The notes under the pieces were generated by a model. It did no database searches. It was given only the letters and a program-made list of their open reading frames with translations, and was not told the DNA's origin. A DNA stretch of 64,000 nucleotides from Favolaschia claudopus. Lineage: Eukaryota > Basidiomycota > Agaricomycetes > Agaricales > Mycenaceae. Positions 62,177-64,000 of this stretch are shown in pieces. The stretch lies in contig JAWWNJ010000052.1 in NCBI GenBank assembly GCA_037176885.1, forward strand, positions 1 through 64,000. Direction: 5' to 3'. The position numbers were made by a program, and so were the translations under genes. Every line of letters starts with the position of its first letter. Within the stretch, counting starts at the first letter, position 1.

Positions 62177-63339
62177 GTTCCCGGGCTTTTGATCGGATGA
62201 TTTGATATCATGATGTGGCTGTGACCTCCCTTCTCCACGAACAGTGGGATGGTGAGCAAAATTCTGGAAAGCAGGAGCACTGAAAAAAACGGGTGAGGCG
62301 CTGAAAACAATAGATTAATCCAGGTCTTGAACACCTTCAAGCTAGATTTTCCAATTTTGAATTTTTAATCTAAGTGACCGCGCGGATCAGAGGGAACTGG
62401 GCAAAGCCGGACAATTCACTCTACCGATTTTGCACCTAAAATGGCCTCGACAATAATGAGCATCGCCTACTGCTTACAATGCCCGTAGGAGGGAACTCCG
62501 TTGTTGTCGATGCCTTCATGTAAGTCACTGGGTTGTGTTCAACTATCATGGACTCAAGTGAAACTTGCAAGCTTCACTGCTGCTACGACTGCGATGGTGC
62601 AGGAAATCTTCTGCATGTGAGAGTCCATGACTAGTGATGAATGTTAGCGAATAAAGAGCCTAAATGAAAGTATGAATACCTGGTCCACCGAAATCGGTAA
62701 TAGCAAGGAAATCCCGCGGAATCATAAGTAAGTACGCGGCACACGTGTACATGTGTGAGAACATTTACTGTGAGAACATTTACGCCCTGGGCGGCGGCCT
62801 CCTCTGCGTGTCCCATGACGGGCCGGGATAGGACCCCCGAAAGCTCACCAAAATGCCTGTTCACGAATTTGCGGGATTTTTATCCGCACCCCAAATCAGG
62901 CAATTCTTATCCGAATTCGCCCCAAGCCTTCGCGCTGGTTTTTATCCGAATCTGTGAACAGGCCTAGCATAAAAAGTCCCAATAAATCTCAGTAATTCAG
63001 AATGGCTCGTATTGCCTACTACAGTCGAACCTCTCTTAACCCATACCTCTCGGTGGATGGCCAAGGCTATGGGTTATGAGACATTTCATTTCTTGTTTAC
63101 ACCTGTGTGCCTCCGAGGCTCCACTCTGACCTCAAATTGGGCTATTTTCTCCACCAGTAAATGCAGTGGAGCTGCGGTGGAGCGGTTGAACTTCCGCCGG
63201 CTCCTCGGTGAGGGCACGCACAAGCAATCAGAGGTAAACAACTTCTGAAGAACCCCACCCCATCAGAAACCGGACAAGAACCGTAAAACAGCTGTATCTT
63301 ATTCCGAAACTGTAAGTAGTAGGTAAGCGGGTTGTCCTT
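62177..63339. other. 1.2 kb without a supported gene; one small MITE-like repeat
   Basis: 62853-62967 is a 115-bp inverted repeat (GCCTGTTCACGAATTTGC and, reversed, GCCTGTTCACAGATTCG) with two internal TTTTTATCCG motifs. CAGTCGAACCTCTC at 63023 resembles the end of pogo-type elements, without a partner. Confidence 0.45.
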
Positions 63340-63620
63340 GGATTGTGTTCGGAAAAAGTTGAACCCAAGAGTTGTCCACTGATGTCAGATGAGAGTTGTG
63401 AACAAGAAAGTTGTCCGCGGGAAACTTTGTAGAGAAGGAAAGTTGCGAACAATGAAATTTGTCAATTCACCTAGTTGTAGTTGTTTCAGCGCCGAGTTGA
63501 AGTTGTCGTTGTCAGCATCTCGAGTTGCAGCCGGAAAAACTATCCTCTTCGAAAGTTGCTGTGTTGAAAAGTTGTTCACAACTAAGGTTGTCGAAATTTC
63601 AGGTCCTCAGGTGAGAAAGG
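63340..63620 (+). repeat. Degenerate (A)GTTG-rich tract
   Basis: About twenty GTTG(T/A) units at irregular spacing, with one inverted pair (AGTTGTGAACAAG / TTGTTCACAACT). Non-coding. Confidence 0.5.
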
Positions 63621-63774
63621 TTGTTATGAAATTTGATAGTTGCCTCCAAATTCTCTCAAAAACACCGAAGTTGTGCATTTTGATTTTTTGCACAGTATAT
63701 GTGCCATATATCTATGAATCTATCCCTTTTTTCCCTCTTTTTTCCTCTCTTTCTGCAACTTGAAAACTTGATTA

Positions 63775-64000
63775 ATTCTCCATAACCACAGACATAGTAC
63801 ATAAGCCAAACGCGGCTCATTAACCGTGCCGAATTTCGTACCGCGAGTGATGGCAGCGTGCTCCAACGCTGCGAGGGCAGACTCCTGCGACTGGCCCTCG
63901 GTCTTCGGGGACTTCCTCCGGCGACGGGAATCAAGGACTCCCTGGATTGTAGAGACCAGGGTGGTCGTGTCGTCAATCTTGGCGCTCTGGACAAGGGGTC
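63775..64000 (-). CDS. Possible partial exon running off the window
   Basis: One minus-strand frame is open from the window edge and reads SAKIDDTTTLVSTIQGVLDS, RRRRKSPKTEGQSQESALAA and LEHAAITRGTKFGTVNEPRL. The balanced composition suggests coding sequence, but there is no known motif and the 5' part lies outside the window. Confidence 0.3.

Overview
The window looks like a transposon-saturated region of a filamentous basidiomycete, most likely an agaric (Agaricomycetes; Mycena-like repeat content is my inference). The signs are spliceosomal introns of about 45-60 nt with GT..AG ends, coding families I know only from mushroom genomes, LTR retrotransposons, LINEs with an RNase H between endonuclease and reverse transcriptase, and many short inverted-repeat elements. 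There are no operons, ribosome-binding sites or CRISPR arrays. Few genes look intact; nearly all coding sequence is transposon-derived or a decayed repeat-family gene. Intron models were built by hand from codon phase and GT/AG and are approximate.

Layout. 1-0.7 kb: end of a repeat-family gene. 0.9-3.3 kb: nested inverted repeats and a 64-bp-arm hairpin. 3.3-6.2 kb: a MYND-finger gene split by a 1.7-kb hAT-like element. 6.3-12.5 kb: one decayed gene split in order by a tRNA-bearing element, a TA-flanked MITE, a pol-less Gypsy element and a hAT-type MITE; cutting each out at its target duplication mostly restores the reading frame. 13.5-15.6 kb (minus): transposase-like gene split by a solo LTR and a MITE. 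16.3-19.4 kb (minus): another repeat-family gene, also split. 20.5-24.3 kb: a nearly complete hAT transposon inside a MITE. 26.2-27.0 kb: protein kinase pseudogene. 27.0-28.3 kb (minus): Myb/SANT-like gene. 30.8-32.4 kb (minus): short LTR element with identical LTRs coding for a KH-domain protein. 34.8-39.3 kb: broken LINE. 39.5-42.7 kb (minus): second LINE ORF1 split by a solo LTR that itself carries two MITEs. 44.9-45.0 kb: Zn2Cys6 fragment. 48.3-49.3 kb: two overlapping gene fragments. 50.3-53.1 kb: AT-hook transposon protein overrun by a Gypsy gag. 54.5-55.9 kb: MITEs nested three deep. 57.3-64.0 kb: solo LTR, gene scraps, direct repeats and a transposase relic.

The insertions can be ordered in time from their target-site duplications (TSDs), and this record of nested insertion is the main message of the region. 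The youngest insertion appears to be the KH-domain LTR element (185/185 identical LTRs, exact 5-bp TSD). The best candidates for something under-described are that element, the 230-bp tRNA-carrying insertion, and the composite hAT-type element at 4.1-5.8 kb that carries foreign-looking coding pieces.
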